From Lachnospiraceae bacterium (GTDB lineage: Bacteria > Bacillota > Clostridia > Lachnospirales > Lachnospiraceae): a DNA stretch of 64,000 nucleotides. A program made the translations under genes and the position numbers. Below are positions 35,319-42,952 of the stretch, one piece after another; the stretch's first letter is position 1; each line of letters opens with the position of its first letter. The notes below the pieces were generated by a model. That model saw only the letters and a program-made list of their open reading frames with translations, was not told the DNA's origin and did not search any database. The stretch covers positions 17,796-81,795 of the forward strand of contig CAJTCL010000018.1 of the NCBI GenBank assembly GCA_910575005.1, read 5' to 3'.

Positions 35319-36365
35319 TTACATGTTTTTGCATTTTTGGTATGTATCTGTGATTAAATCTTTGATTTGTTCTAATTGTTCTACATCATCAAACAAATAT
35401 TCTGTTTCGTAATTTGAATTATTAAATTTATGTAGTGTAAAGAGTCTGTCTTCTTGTCTAATAGAAATTCTGCATATCCATTTATATTGCGAATCAGAAA
35501 TATGCATATATGCATAACGAGAAGTTTTTTTGTATGAAACATCACTTATATTTAACATGTTTTTCACAAATTCAAGGATTTCAGTTTCTTCTGGAAGAAA
35601 TGAATATTCCCTTTCCAGAGTTTTCTGATTTTTTGCAGTTTCTAAGGAAGTATCTGATGAGATAATAGTTTTGATCTTATCATTTAATAAATCGGAAATA
35701 TAATCATCTATGGCAACGCGAGTGAGTTCCTTGAATCTGTCAATTACAGTTTGTGTTTTTACTCCAGTATAGATATTTTTAATTAGTGCACGCACAAATT
35801 GTTCTGATGGCTCATTAAATTGCTCTGCAATAGCGTTCTTTAACAGCGATGTGTATTTAAGCTCAGAAGCACTATTTAAAATCCCTTTCATATTAAAGGA
35901 TTCTTTTTTAAATTTTGCCAGCTCTACAATAGAATGGGATTTAAGATTGAGCAAATTAATTTCGAGAAATGGCATCAAATCCATTTTGTTATTCTCTTCC
36001 AAATCAGAAAAGAATCTGTAAATAATGCCATTAGTAAGAATACCAAATCTTGCTTTTGTTACAGTGAAATATCGAAATAATTGGTTAAGGTGTTTTGTAT
36101 TTAATTCTATATTTGCAGGTTTAACCTCTATAATAATAATAGGTTCATTATTTCTCATAATTGCATAATCAACTTTTTCTCCCTTTTTTGTACCTGTATC
36201 TGCTGTATATTCAGGAACAAATTCAAGAGGATTGAAAACATCATAACCAAGCAGGTGAAAAAACGGGAGGACAAGAGAAGTCTTTGTTGCCTCTTCTGTT
36301 GTTAAGGTGTTTTTTATGTTTTCTACTCTTTTGGAGAATTGAGTTATTTTTTCAGTAAAATCCAT
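35319..36365 (-). CDS. Standalone type I restriction HsdR N-terminal-domain protein
   Basis: The 348-residue protein (start MDFTEKITQFSKRV, with AGAGGGGA upstream) has a nuclease-like HSDR_N domain: SLVLPFFHLLGYDVFNP, KVDYAIMRNNEPIIIIEVKP with the PD-(D/E)xK residues Asp, Glu and Lys, then RFGILTNGIIYRFFSD. The C-terminal half is helical. No helicase, methylase or specificity subunit is nearby. Such single-domain proteins occur on prophages and may be nucleases in anti-phage defence, but no assay-proven role can be read here. It is leftward with the integrase, in the lysogeny-expressed block. Confidence 0.75.
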   Translation of the reverse strand: MDFTEKITQFSKRVENIKNTLTTEEATKTSLVLPFFHLLGYDVFNPLEFVPEYTADTGTKKGEKVDYAIMRNNEPIIIIEVKPANIELNTKHLNQLFRYFTVTKARFGILTNGIIYRFFSDLEENNKMDLMPFLEINLLNLKSHSIVELAKFKKESFNMKGILNSASELKYTSLLKNAIAEQFNEPSEQFVRALIKNIYTGVKTQTVIDRFKELTRVAIDDYISDLLNDKIKTIISSDTSLETAKNQKTLEREYSFLPEETEILEFVKNMLNISDVSYKKTSRYAYMHISDSQYKWICRISIRQEDRLFTLHKFNNSNYETEYLFDDVEQLEQIKDLITDTYQKCKNM

Positions 36366-36514
36366 AGTTCCCCTCTTTCCATGTTTTGATATAAATATTA
36401 CTATTGGTTCTTGCATATCATACCAGATTATATGACATTTTTCTATCCTTTTTTGTATTTAAATGTGTAGAAATTATCTAAATCATGCACACTATCCCCA
36501 AAGGAGGTGTGCAT

Positions 36515-36712
36515 ATGAAAGTTTTAATCAATAAAGCGCGGAAAGAAAAAGGGATAACTTTAAGGCAGTTAGAACAAATGACCGGAATAAGCAAGTCGAC
36601 TTTAAATTTAATTGAAAATGAAAAATTTTCGCCAAAATTGACTCAACTGGAGAAGATCGCAGTCGCGTTGGATGTAAGAATCACAGACCTATTTGAATCA
36701 AAATACAAATGA
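36515..36712 (+). CDS. Small XRE-family regulator
   Basis: The 65-residue protein is little more than a Cro/CI-type helix-turn-helix (GITLRQLEQMTGISKSTLN, LTQLEKIAVALDVRI). AAAGGAGGTG precedes ATG 36515. It is divergent from the HsdR_N gene and could repress it. Confidence 0.85.
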   Translation: MKVLINKARKEKGITLRQLEQMTGISKSTLNLIENEKFSPKLTQLEKIAVALDVRITDLFESKYK

Positions 36713-36860
36713 AGAAATAAGCCATATTTTTATCAAAATAGCAAGGGATAAAAAACTTGTCCAAGTTTTTGGACAAATAAAAAAAACTCTTTTAATTTTC
36801 AGATTTTTATGTTATATTTTGGTAAAAGGGGAAAATAAAAAATAGGGGGTGTATATACAA

Positions 36861-36998
36861 ATGAGAAAAGGTAAAACAAAAGAAAAAGAGCTATATCAAA
36901 AAAACATAATTGAAATGTTGCAAAAGATTGAGAATGTTGTAGCATTGAAAAGAATTTATCAATTAACAGAATATCTATATATTCATAAAAAGAATTAA
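36861..36998 (+). CDS. Small phage protein, unknown
   Basis: The 45-residue basic protein (ending ALKRIYQLTEYLYIHKKN) has a pattern seen in short phage proteins next to repressors. Its stop lies in the left arm of the terminator shared with the convergent repressor. A weak AGGGGGT precedes the ATG. Confidence 0.55.
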   Translation: MRKGKTKEKELYQKNIIEMLQKIENVVALKRIYQLTEYLYIHKKN

Positions 36999-37023
36999 AG
37001 TAGGTACTTGACCTACTTTAATT
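36993..37023. terminator. Bidirectional terminator
   Basis: AATTAAAGTAGGT and ACCTACTTTAATT form a perfect 13-bp stem with loop ACTTG between two convergent genes and overlapping both coding ends. Confidence 0.8.
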
Positions 37024-37390
37024 CTTCTGCAATGTTCTTAATTAACTTTTCCAATACCTTCCACTCTGATTCGTCAAGTTTTGCAAATTCTCTAAATAAA
37101 TTTTTAGCAAACTCATTCTCACCAGTCATTATATCGTCAATTTGAGCCATTGAATCAGCGTCTAACTCGGAATGCATTGGCTCTATTCCTTCCGTAAGCC
37201 ATATATAACTAATATTAAATTCTTTGCATATCAACTTGTATAAGGGTTCTTTTTGATCTGGTCTTTGCAATCTATTATATTCGATATTTACAATAACAGA
37301 TTCGCTAACTCCTAATTTTTCTCCAAATTCACGCCTTGACATATGTAATTCTTCTTTTCTTAAATGGGCAATCCGTTCATATATTTCCAT
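37013..37390 (-). CDS. XRE-family prophage repressor 1
   Basis: The 125-residue protein (MEIYERIAHLRKEELHMSRR) has an N-terminal helix-turn-helix (SRREFGEKLGVSESVIVNIE) and a helical C-terminal dimerisation region, without a LexA-like protease. GCGAGGTG precedes ATG 37390. The gene reads away from the consensus promoter at 37477 and its TTATCAACAAG sites, so it is probably autoregulated and represses that promoter. Confidence 0.85.
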   Translation of the reverse strand: MEIYERIAHLRKEELHMSRREFGEKLGVSESVIVNIEYNRLQRPDQKEPLYKLICKEFNISYIWLTEGIEPMHSELDADSMAQIDDIMTGENEFAKNLFREFAKLDESEWKVLEKLIKNIAEELK

Positions 37391-37435
37391 GTTGTTCACC
37401 TCGCTTTTAGAACAGTATAACACATTATATTTTGC

Positions 37436-37547
37436 TTATCAACAAGATAATAATAAAAATAAACCAATAAATATTGTTGACAGAAAAGAATGGAGCTGAT
37501 ATAATTTGTTTATCAACAAGAAATGGGAAAGGGGAAATTGTTGATAA
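37436..37547 (+). promoter_or_regulatory. Operator cluster and consensus promoter of switch region 1
   Basis: TTATCAACAAG occurs at 37436-37446 and 37510-37520, and its inverted form TTGTTGATAA at 37538-37547. Between them is a perfect promoter: TTGACA (37477-37482), 17 nt, TATAAT (37500-37505). Repressor binding would cover both sides. Confidence 0.75.
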
Positions 37548-37559
37548 AGGAGGTTTTGT

Positions 37560-37748
37560 ATGAATAAAGAAAAATTAATGATTATTAGAAATTCTGCTGA
37601 CGAATACAAAAAACTGCCTGGAGATAAACAAATGTTTATTCTCGGGTTTATGACAGGAGTTTTGTCTAATCAGCAGGAAAAAGCAAAGAGCAAAGAGGAG
37701 TTTAATATCCATGAGGCTATGTACAACCAGCAGAGTGTAAGCGGCTAA
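37560..37748 (+). CDS. Small phage protein downstream of switch 1
   Basis: The 62-residue acidic/helical protein (KKLPGDKQMFILGFMTGVLS) has AAAGGAGG before the ATG and is the first gene after the consensus promoter. Members of this kind follow phage repressors; function is unknown. A Cro-like or antirepressor role is possible, although no helix-turn-helix is evident. Confidence 0.65.
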   Translation: MNKEKLMIIRNSADEYKKLPGDKQMFILGFMTGVLSNQQEKAKSKEEFNIHEAMYNQQSVSG

Positions 37749-37800
37749 GGCATTGTGTCAATGGCAGAAGTGTAGGGAGGTGAGAGAGTGGGAGAAACAA

Positions 37801-37835
37801 AAGAACCCAGCGGATATGGCATCTGCTGGATTCTT
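37801..37835. terminator. Hairpin between convergent genes
   Basis: AAGAA-CCAGC-GAT pairs imperfectly with ATC-GCTGG-TTCTT around a 5-nt loop, separating the 37560 gene from the leftward repressor 2. Confidence 0.55.
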
Positions 37836-37852
37836 GTCGGTTTTGGGTGGGG

Positions 37853-38197
37853 TTAAGTTTTATTTATTTTTTCTGCTAATGAGTTAATCATTCTTTTGAC
37901 GAGTTCTTGATCAGTATCACTTAATAGACTGTATTGTTTGGTAAGTTGTTTAACATCATCATCAATATCCAGTTCGTTGGTTATATCTTCAAATATTGGT
38001 TCTGTACCATTGATAAGCCAGTCGGAATTGACATTGTATTCGCGACACACATCACGAATGGTGCGCTCAGTAACATTCCGTGTTCCTTTTTCCATATTAG
38101 TGATGGCACCACCTGACATATTGATAGAAGCACCAAAAGCACGAGTAGTTAAATTTAGTTGCTGTCTTAGATATTTTAGTCTTTCATGGATATTCAT
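37853..38197 (-). CDS. XRE-family prophage repressor 2
   Basis: The 114-residue protein has a helix-turn-helix (LTTRAFGASINMSGGAITNME) of slightly over 20 residues split here as LTTRAFGASINMSG and AITNMEKGTRNV, and a helical tail. GGAGGTGACAAC precedes ATG 38197. It is divergent from the early lytic operon. The palindromes at 38231 and 38294 flanking that promoter are its likely operators. Two repressor-operator units in tandem are unusual; the first may belong to an accessory module. Confidence 0.85.
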   Translation of the reverse strand: MNIHERLKYLRQQLNLTTRAFGASINMSGGAITNMEKGTRNVTERTIRDVCREYNVNSDWLINGTEPIFEDITNELDIDDDVKQLTKQYSLLSDTDQELVKRMINSLAEKINKT

Positions 38198-38230
38198 GTT
38201 GTCACCTCCATGAAACCACTATAACACAAT

Positions 38231-38312
38231 TTGATTTCAAAGTAAACAAAAAAATTGTAAATAATATTGACATTGCTTTCGAAGAATGTTATATTGATTT
38301 CAATGAAATCAA
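38231..38312 (+). promoter_or_regulatory. Early-lytic promoter with palindromic operators
   Basis: TTGATTTCAATGAAATCAA (38294-38312) is a perfect 19-bp palindrome overlapping the -10 TATATT (38290-38295) of a promoter with TTGACA at 38267-38272 and a 17-nt spacer. A related half-site TTGATTTCAAAG lies at 38231-38242 near the divergent repressor. Confidence 0.8.
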
Positions 38313-38329
38313 AGAAAGGAGGAAAACAG

Positions 38330-38500
38330 ATGAATGCACAAAAAGTTGAAGATGTAAAAGATACAGCATTTAAACTGGATGAAATCAGAGTACACTGTCC
38401 AGAAGATTATTTTTACTTGAAAGGTTGGATTCACTGTCTGTTGCAGAAAGAGGATAAAAGGAACAGGCAGCCCCGCAAGCCACCAAGACAGACAGTATGA
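38330..38500 (+). CDS. Small early phage protein
   Basis: The 56-residue protein starts MNAQKVEDVKDTAFKLDE and ends in a basic Pro-rich tail (RNRQPRKPPRQTV). AAAGGAGG precedes ATG 38330. It is the first gene after the palindromic operator, the position of a cro-like or early control gene, but the family is not recognised. Confidence 0.65.
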   Translation: MNAQKVEDVKDTAFKLDEIRVHCPEDYFYLKGWIHCLLQKEDKRNRQPRKPPRQTV

Positions 38501-38514
38501 AAGAAGGTGATGAA

Positions 38515-38730
38515 ATGGCAATCACGATTGTTGAAACTGCTGGCGAAAACACAGAGCATGATATGAGTGCAGAAATTATCTTGCAAAGAGAAGTGGTAAG
38601 GAAGACTTGTCAGTCTGTAATAGATGTAATGAAAAATGGACTCCCAGAGGAAGCCCATACGGTAGAAGTGTTTGAGTATATTTTGCAAGAAAGCGGAAGT
38701 ATGCTGAGAAATGCGCCTTTAAAGCTATAA
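38515..38730 (+). CDS. Small early phage protein
   Basis: The 71-residue acidic protein (MAITIVETAGENTEHDM) starts at ATG 38515, with AAGGTG six bases upstream; ATG 38497 overlapping the previous stop is the alternative. Family not recognised. Confidence 0.6.
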   Translation: MAITIVETAGENTEHDMSAEIILQREVVRKTCQSVIDVMKNGLPEEAHTVEVFEYILQESGSMLRNAPLKL

Positions 38731-38911
38731 CAGCCTTCTGTTTATGTCTTGCAGTGTGTTGGAAATGATTTTAAGTTCATTGCCGGAAGAGGATGCATTT
38801 GTTTGTATTAAATCAGAAAACGATGACAAACTTATGCAGTAAATTTCTGAATACAGGGCGATACAGTTGTGTAAGCCATCTAAAAGGAGAATATAAGCAA
38901 GGAGAGGTTAT

Positions 38912-39334
38912 ATGGATTTCAGTAAAAAATTAAGAAAGGCTATGGAAGAGTTGGGCATAACACAAACACAAGTTGTTTGTATGACAGGACTGGCGAAAAG
39001 CTGCATCAGTCAATACCTGTCTGGCAAAAATGTGCCAACTGAGGAAAGAATGCAAGAAATGGCGGTATCTTTAGGGCTTAGAGCAGATTATTTCAGTGAC
39101 GAAAGATTTAATTATGCCGCACTCAAGAAAGCAAAAATTCCAAGATTATTGCCAATGGATGCCGCAAGGGTGATGGGAATGAGTTATGATTCCGTTGCCA
39201 GTGGCCTGCAGCAAGGAGTATTTCCCTGGGGATATGGGATAGTGACAAGTGAAGATCCCAAAACGGGGAAAAAGCGCTGGACATATTTTATCAACGCGAA
39301 ACGTTTTGCAGAAGTAGAAGGGATTGACATTTAA
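38912..39334 (+). CDS. XRE-type DNA-binding phage protein
   Basis: The 140-residue protein has an N-terminal helix-turn-helix (ITQTQVVCMTGLAKSCISQY) and a second domain (RLLPMDAARVMGMSYDSVAS to WTYFINAKRFAEVEG) like the excisionase/MerR-type small winged helix seen in phage early proteins. It may be a control or excision protein. AGGAGAGG lies upstream. Confidence 0.75.
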   Translation: MDFSKKLRKAMEELGITQTQVVCMTGLAKSCISQYLSGKNVPTEERMQEMAVSLGLRADYFSDERFNYAALKKAKIPRLLPMDAARVMGMSYDSVASGLQQGVFPWGYGIVTSEDPKTGKKRWTYFINAKRFAEVEGIDI

Positions 39335-39344
39335 GGGGCAGTTC

Positions 39345-39509
39345 ATGAAAAATTTAGATCAGAAAATTGAAAAGATCAAAGCAGAGCAGGCAGAGCTTGA
39401 TCGCAGAACAAACGTGGAGGAAGAAGCTTTGATGTTGATTGACCAGTGCAGGCTTGAAAAGGTCATAAAGCTGCTGGATGCCCTTGACAGTGAAGAAAAA
39501 CAGCAGTAA
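39345..39509 (+). CDS. Small coiled-coil phage protein
   Basis: The 54-residue helical protein (LDQKIEKIKAEQAELDRRT) starts at ATG 39345 with AAGGGGCAG upstream, 11 nt after the previous gene. Function unknown. Confidence 0.6.
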   Translation: MKNLDQKIEKIKAEQAELDRRTNVEEEALMLIDQCRLEKVIKLLDALDSEEKQQ

Positions 39510-39560
39510 GCAGCGTACAAAAAGCGGCAGATTGTTTCAGAATAGAAAGGAGCAGAAAGT

Positions 39561-39683
39561 ATGAATGAAAAGAAGATTGAGAAGCTTTATAAACTTCTGG
39601 AAAGAACAGAGAAAGAAAAAGATGCAGAAACCGCGGCAGCGCTGCGGTGGGCGATTTTTACATTGGAGCAGACTGCATCATAA
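39561..39683 (+). CDS. Small phage protein
   Basis: The 40-residue helical protein (KIEKLYKLLERTEKEKDAET) has AAAGGAGCAG before ATG 39561. It resembles many short early phage proteins; function unknown. Confidence 0.5.
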   Translation: MNEKKIEKLYKLLERTEKEKDAETAAALRWAIFTLEQTAS

Positions 39684-39703
39684 GGTAAGAGGGAGACAAA
39701 GAG

Positions 39704-39892
39704 ATGTATGAAACCGTACCAGACAATTATGACGCGTTTGAAGAGTTGGAAGCAGAGCAGGAACGCTGCCGGCGGATGCGCAGACGGCTTGCATATGCCT
39801 ATGGAGAAACAGAATGGGAAGGACGGGAAGAAGATGAGCAATATCCAAGCGATTATTACACAGGAGAATGCGACGATTACTTGCAACTTTGA
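39704..39892 (+). CDS. Small acidic phage protein
   Basis: The 62-residue protein (MYETVPDNYDAFEELEAEQE, then Tyr/Asp/Glu-rich) has GAGGGAG before the ATG. It overlaps the start of the DUF1351 gene by 59 nt in another frame, a typical packed phage arrangement. Confidence 0.6.
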   Translation: MYETVPDNYDAFEELEAEQERCRRMRRRLAYAYGETEWEGREEDEQYPSDYYTGECDDYLQL

Positions 39893-40793
39893 GCAGGTAC
39901 AGAAAGCAATCCAGGATAAGTTAGCCCAATACAAGGGGGCTGTGTTTACAGAGGACAGTAAAACCTATGCCAAGAAGGAAGTTGCAAGTCTGCGAGCAGA
40001 AAAGAAATCTTTGCAGGAGAACATGAGAGAGGCAAAGAAGCAGTATATGGTTTCTTGGAATGACTTTGAGGTACAAGCAAAAAAGTTGATTAGTTTGTAT
40101 GATGAACCAATCAACTTGATCAATGGACAAGTACAGGCATTCGAGAAAAAACGCATTGCAGAGAAAAAGAAACTGATTTCTGAGATTTATCAGTCGGTTC
40201 CCAAAAAGGTGCAGGACTATATTCCCCTTGCGCGTATTTATAATTCTAAGTGGGAGAATGCAACTTATAGAGAGAAAGATATTCAGAAAGATATTTCTGA
40301 AATTACGGAAAAAATCTTAAGTGATCTTGCCACTATTCAGGCGATGGAGTCTGAGGCAGTTCCGAAGGCTTTGAAACAGTATAAGAGTAGTTTAAGCCTT
40401 GCAGATGCGATGGCTTACATAAGCAATTATGAACGGCAGAAGCAGGAAATTCTTGCCCATGAACAAGAAAGAAAGCGCAGGGAAGAAGAAGCACGCATTC
40501 GGCGTGAAGAACGCAAGAAGCTGCAGGCAGAGCAGAAAGCAAAAGCAGCGTTGGAGGCAGCGCGTCAGGCGGAGCTGGAAAAGGAAGAGGCCTTGCGACA
40601 TGCAAAAGAAGAGCAGGAACTGGCCATAGAGAGAGCAAAAGCAGAAGCGGCGCAGAAGACCATTGAGAGCTTCATTCCTGACATGGAAGGTGGAACACAG
40701 CTTTACGAGTATCGGATTTCCCTTTCGGATGATGCAAAGGAAAAGCTGGAAATGTACATGGACAGCATTGGCATTGAATGGGAGTTGATCTAA
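39834..40793 (+). CDS. DUF1351 phage protein
   Basis: The 319-residue protein (start MSNIQAIITQENATITCNFE) has a long central coiled coil (HEQERKRREEEARIRREERK) and a C-terminal alpha/beta segment (YRISLSDDAKEKLEMYMDSI). It fits DUF1351, a family found directly upstream of single-strand annealing or RecT genes in Firmicute phages and thought to aid recombination. I chose ATG 39834 over the longer frame because homology-like sequence starts there and GGAAGA precedes it. Confidence 0.78.
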   Translation: MSNIQAIITQENATITCNFEQVQKAIQDKLAQYKGAVFTEDSKTYAKKEVASLRAEKKSLQENMREAKKQYMVSWNDFEVQAKKLISLYDEPINLINGQVQAFEKKRIAEKKKLISEIYQSVPKKVQDYIPLARIYNSKWENATYREKDIQKDISEITEKILSDLATIQAMESEAVPKALKQYKSSLSLADAMAYISNYERQKQEILAHEQERKRREEEARIRREERKKLQAEQKAKAALEAARQAELEKEEALRHAKEEQELAIERAKAEAAQKTIESFIPDMEGGTQLYEYRISLSDDAKEKLEMYMDSIGIEWELI

Positions 40794-41425
40794 TGGAACA
40801 TTTGTCTATTTATAACATGGGGCGGGAGGTCCCACAAAGTGCAAAAAGAGAGATCAGAGGCGGGAGATTAAGCGGAAAGACGGATATCAATCCCATGTGG
40901 AGGATTAAGAAGCTCACGGAGCTGTTTGGCCCATGCGGGGTTGGCTGGTACTATAAATCGGTTCGGGAATGGTTAGAACCCTATGGGGACTGTGTGGCTG
41001 CCTTTGTAAAGATAGAGTTGTATATCAAAACAGAGGAAGATGACGAGTGGTCCATGCCCATCCAAGGAACGGGAGGAAGTATGTTTGTGGAGATGGAAAG
41101 CAAGGGCCCACATGTCTCAGATGAATGTTTTAAGATGGCAACGACAGATGCCATCTCCGTAGCTTGCAAACAGCTTGGAATTGGAGCAGATGTTTACTGG
41201 GAGAAAGACCATACAAAATACCAAACACCCCAAAATCAGAGTGAACCAGAAGATGCAGAGCTGGTATCTTTGCGAAAACAATTGGAAACAGAGTGCAGGC
41301 GGTGTGGGTATGGGGCATCTGCCATTCGTAGGACCTATAAGGTGGATGACATTCAGGAATTGACCAAGCTGCAGTTAAAAGATGCGATCAAACGTATGAA
41401 AAATCTTCCTGATAAAAAGGAGTAG
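40793..41425 (+). CDS. Putative single-strand annealing protein (Rad52/Sak-like)
   Basis: The 210-residue protein contains LTELFGPCGVGWYYKSVREW, GTGGSMFVEMES and SDECFKMATTDAISVACKQLG then GADVYWEKD, the pattern of phage Rad52/Sak-type annealing proteins that pair complementary single strands. The C-terminal 50 residues form a separate small domain (IRRTYKVDDIQELTKLQLKD). It starts at ATG 40793, overlapping the DUF1351 stop (TAATG). The NinB-like neighbour supports a recombination role. Confidence 0.7.
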   Translation: MEHLSIYNMGREVPQSAKREIRGGRLSGKTDINPMWRIKKLTELFGPCGVGWYYKSVREWLEPYGDCVAAFVKIELYIKTEEDDEWSMPIQGTGGSMFVEMESKGPHVSDECFKMATTDAISVACKQLGIGADVYWEKDHTKYQTPQNQSEPEDAELVSLRKQLETECRRCGYGASAIRRTYKVDDIQELTKLQLKDAIKRMKNLPDKKE

Positions 41426-41427
41426 TA

Positions 41428-41982
41428 ATGGAATTTACATCGAAAATAAAGGACATTGGACGTACGTTGCAAGGAAATCTTACCATCACGCTGGAAAGCC
41501 ATGAAATTAGCCCGAAAAAGGCAGCAGAATTGGCAGAGCTTGGAGACTTAATGGTAACGATTGAGAAACGGAAGAAAAAGCGCAGTCTGGATGCCAATGC
41601 TTACTATTGGCTCTTGGTTGGGAAAATTGGAAAGCATACAGGAGCAAGTAAGAACCACATCCATAACATGATGCTTGACCGGTATGGAGAACTAGACCAG
41701 ATGCCGGATGGCAGTTTAATCCCGTTTTGTATCAGGGATGATATAGATTACTTGGAGTTTCCCTATCCGCACTTAAAACCAACACAAAAAACCCTGTCGA
41801 AAGGGGACAAGCTCTACCGCTGGTATTTCCAGATCAAGGGGAGCAGCGAATATGATACCGCTGAGATGTCACAATTGATTGAAGGTGTGGTAAGTGAGTG
41901 CAAGGAAATGGGAATAGAGACACTTCCGCCAGAGGAACTGGAAAGGATGCTGGCGGCTTATGGAACTAAGAGAAATAGGTAA
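41428..41982 (+). CDS. NinB-like phage recombination protein
   Basis: The 184-residue protein has the NinB-type core RSLDANAYYWLLVGKIGKHT and ends EEMLA-like (ELERMLAAYG). In lambda, NinB/Orf assists annealing proteins at gaps. It begins 2 nt after the preceding stop and is surely cotranscribed. Confidence 0.7.
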   Translation: MEFTSKIKDIGRTLQGNLTITLESHEISPKKAAELAELGDLMVTIEKRKKKRSLDANAYYWLLVGKIGKHTGASKNHIHNMMLDRYGELDQMPDGSLIPFCIRDDIDYLEFPYPHLKPTQKTLSKGDKLYRWYFQIKGSSEYDTAEMSQLIEGVVSECKEMGIETLPPEELERMLAAYGTKRNR

Positions 41983-42032
41983 TTATTAACCATAGTATTT
42001 GTTCATGTATTTTTGATAAGAGAGGGAACAAC

Positions 42033-42950
42033 GTGAACTATTTAGCTGAAATAAAAGCGTTCTACGATCGGCTCGAACTAAATCCGCTGCCCTCACCGGC
42101 CATCGTCTTATGGCATGCGCTTATGTCCATAGCGAATAAAACTGGTTGGCAGCAAGAGTTTACGGTAGCTGTATCAATCCTGGTGCTGAAATCGGGATTG
42201 AACGCGCAGGCAATCAAAAGGGCAAGGAACCGTCTTGAGCAAGATGGATTTATTACATGGCGTTCACGTGGTGGGAACCAATCAGCAATCTATCATATGA
42301 ATAGTCTTATGGTACAAAATGACATCAAAAATGTACCACAGTCTGTACCACAAAGTGAACCACAGACCGTACCGCAGAACACTGTGGTACAAAATGACAT
42401 CAAAAATGTACCACAGTCTGTACCACAAAGTGAACCACAGACCGTACCGCAGAACACTGTGGTACAAAATGACATCAAAAATGTACCACAGTCTGTACCA
42501 CAAAGTGAACCACTACCCGTACCACAGACCGTACCACAAAGTGAACCACAAAGTGTACCCATTAATAAACATAAACAAAAACAAAACAAAACAGAAACAA
42601 AAAAAGATATGCCCCCCATACCCCCCGTTAGGAAATTTGATGATTTTTGGTCCGTGTACCCAAACAAGCAGCGGCGTTACCTGGCAGAGACGGCATACTG
42701 TGACCTGATCTTGTCTGGAAGTGTTACAGAAGACGAGCTCATTCAGGCAGCAAAGAACTATGCAGAGTATATCAAAGAGTCTGGGGACAGGATGTTTCTT
42801 CCGAACAATTTTCTGGAAAAATGCATATTTGCGGACTATCTGGAGGCAAAACAGGAAGACCCGTTGGGAAAGGCAGAACCACAGCCAGAGCAGGTGGAAG
42901 TGTTGATTGGTGATGATTGGCGGGATTATGAAACGCCATTTGGGAGGTAA
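42033..42950 (+). CDS. Replication initiator with helix-turn-helix and repeat-bearing linker
   Basis: The 305-residue protein has an N-terminal winged helix (LPSPAIVLWHALMSIANKTG, AIKRARNRLEQDGFITWRSR), a Val-Pro-Gln-rich linker (about 93-190) with a 25-residue unit repeated 2.7 times (QNDIKNVPQSVPQSEPQTVP), and a C-terminal domain (FDDFWSVYPNKQRR and MFLPNNFLEKCIF) common in phage DnaD-like/O-like initiators. It should recruit the primase-helicase encoded next. It starts at GTG with AGAGGGAA upstream. The linker repeats may double as origin iterons, as in lambda O. Confidence 0.8.
   Translation: MNYLAEIKAFYDRLELNPLPSPAIVLWHALMSIANKTGWQQEFTVAVSILVLKSGLNAQAIKRARNRLEQDGFITWRSRGGNQSAIYHMNSLMVQNDIKNVPQSVPQSEPQTVPQNTVVQNDIKNVPQSVPQSEPQTVPQNTVVQNDIKNVPQSVPQSEPLPVPQTVPQSEPQSVPINKHKQKQNKTETKKDMPPIPPVRKFDDFWSVYPNKQRRYLAETAYCDLILSGSVTEDELIQAAKNYAEYIKESGDRMFLPNNFLEKCIFADYLEAKQEDPLGKAEPQPEQVEVLIGDDWRDYETPFGR
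42312..42513 (+). repeat. 75-bp tandem repeats inside the initiator gene (candidate origin iterons)
   Basis: Units 42312-42386 and 42387-42461 are essentially identical and a third unit covers 42462-42513. Inside, GTACCACA recurs at 12- to 24-bp steps, continuing to about 42560. An A-rich tract (42560-42605) follows, which could be the unwinding element. Confidence 0.85.
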
Positions 42951-42952
42951 TC

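Noticed and set aside
38744..38842. 32-codon frame starting MSCSVLEMILSSLPEED
   Set aside because: There is no Shine-Dalgarno sequence and no known family; probably chance or the end of a decayed early gene.
42312..42513. Regular 75-bp direct repeats resembling a CRISPR or satellite array
   Set aside because: The repeats abut without spacers and keep one open reading frame through the initiator gene, so they are coding repeats and possible iterons.
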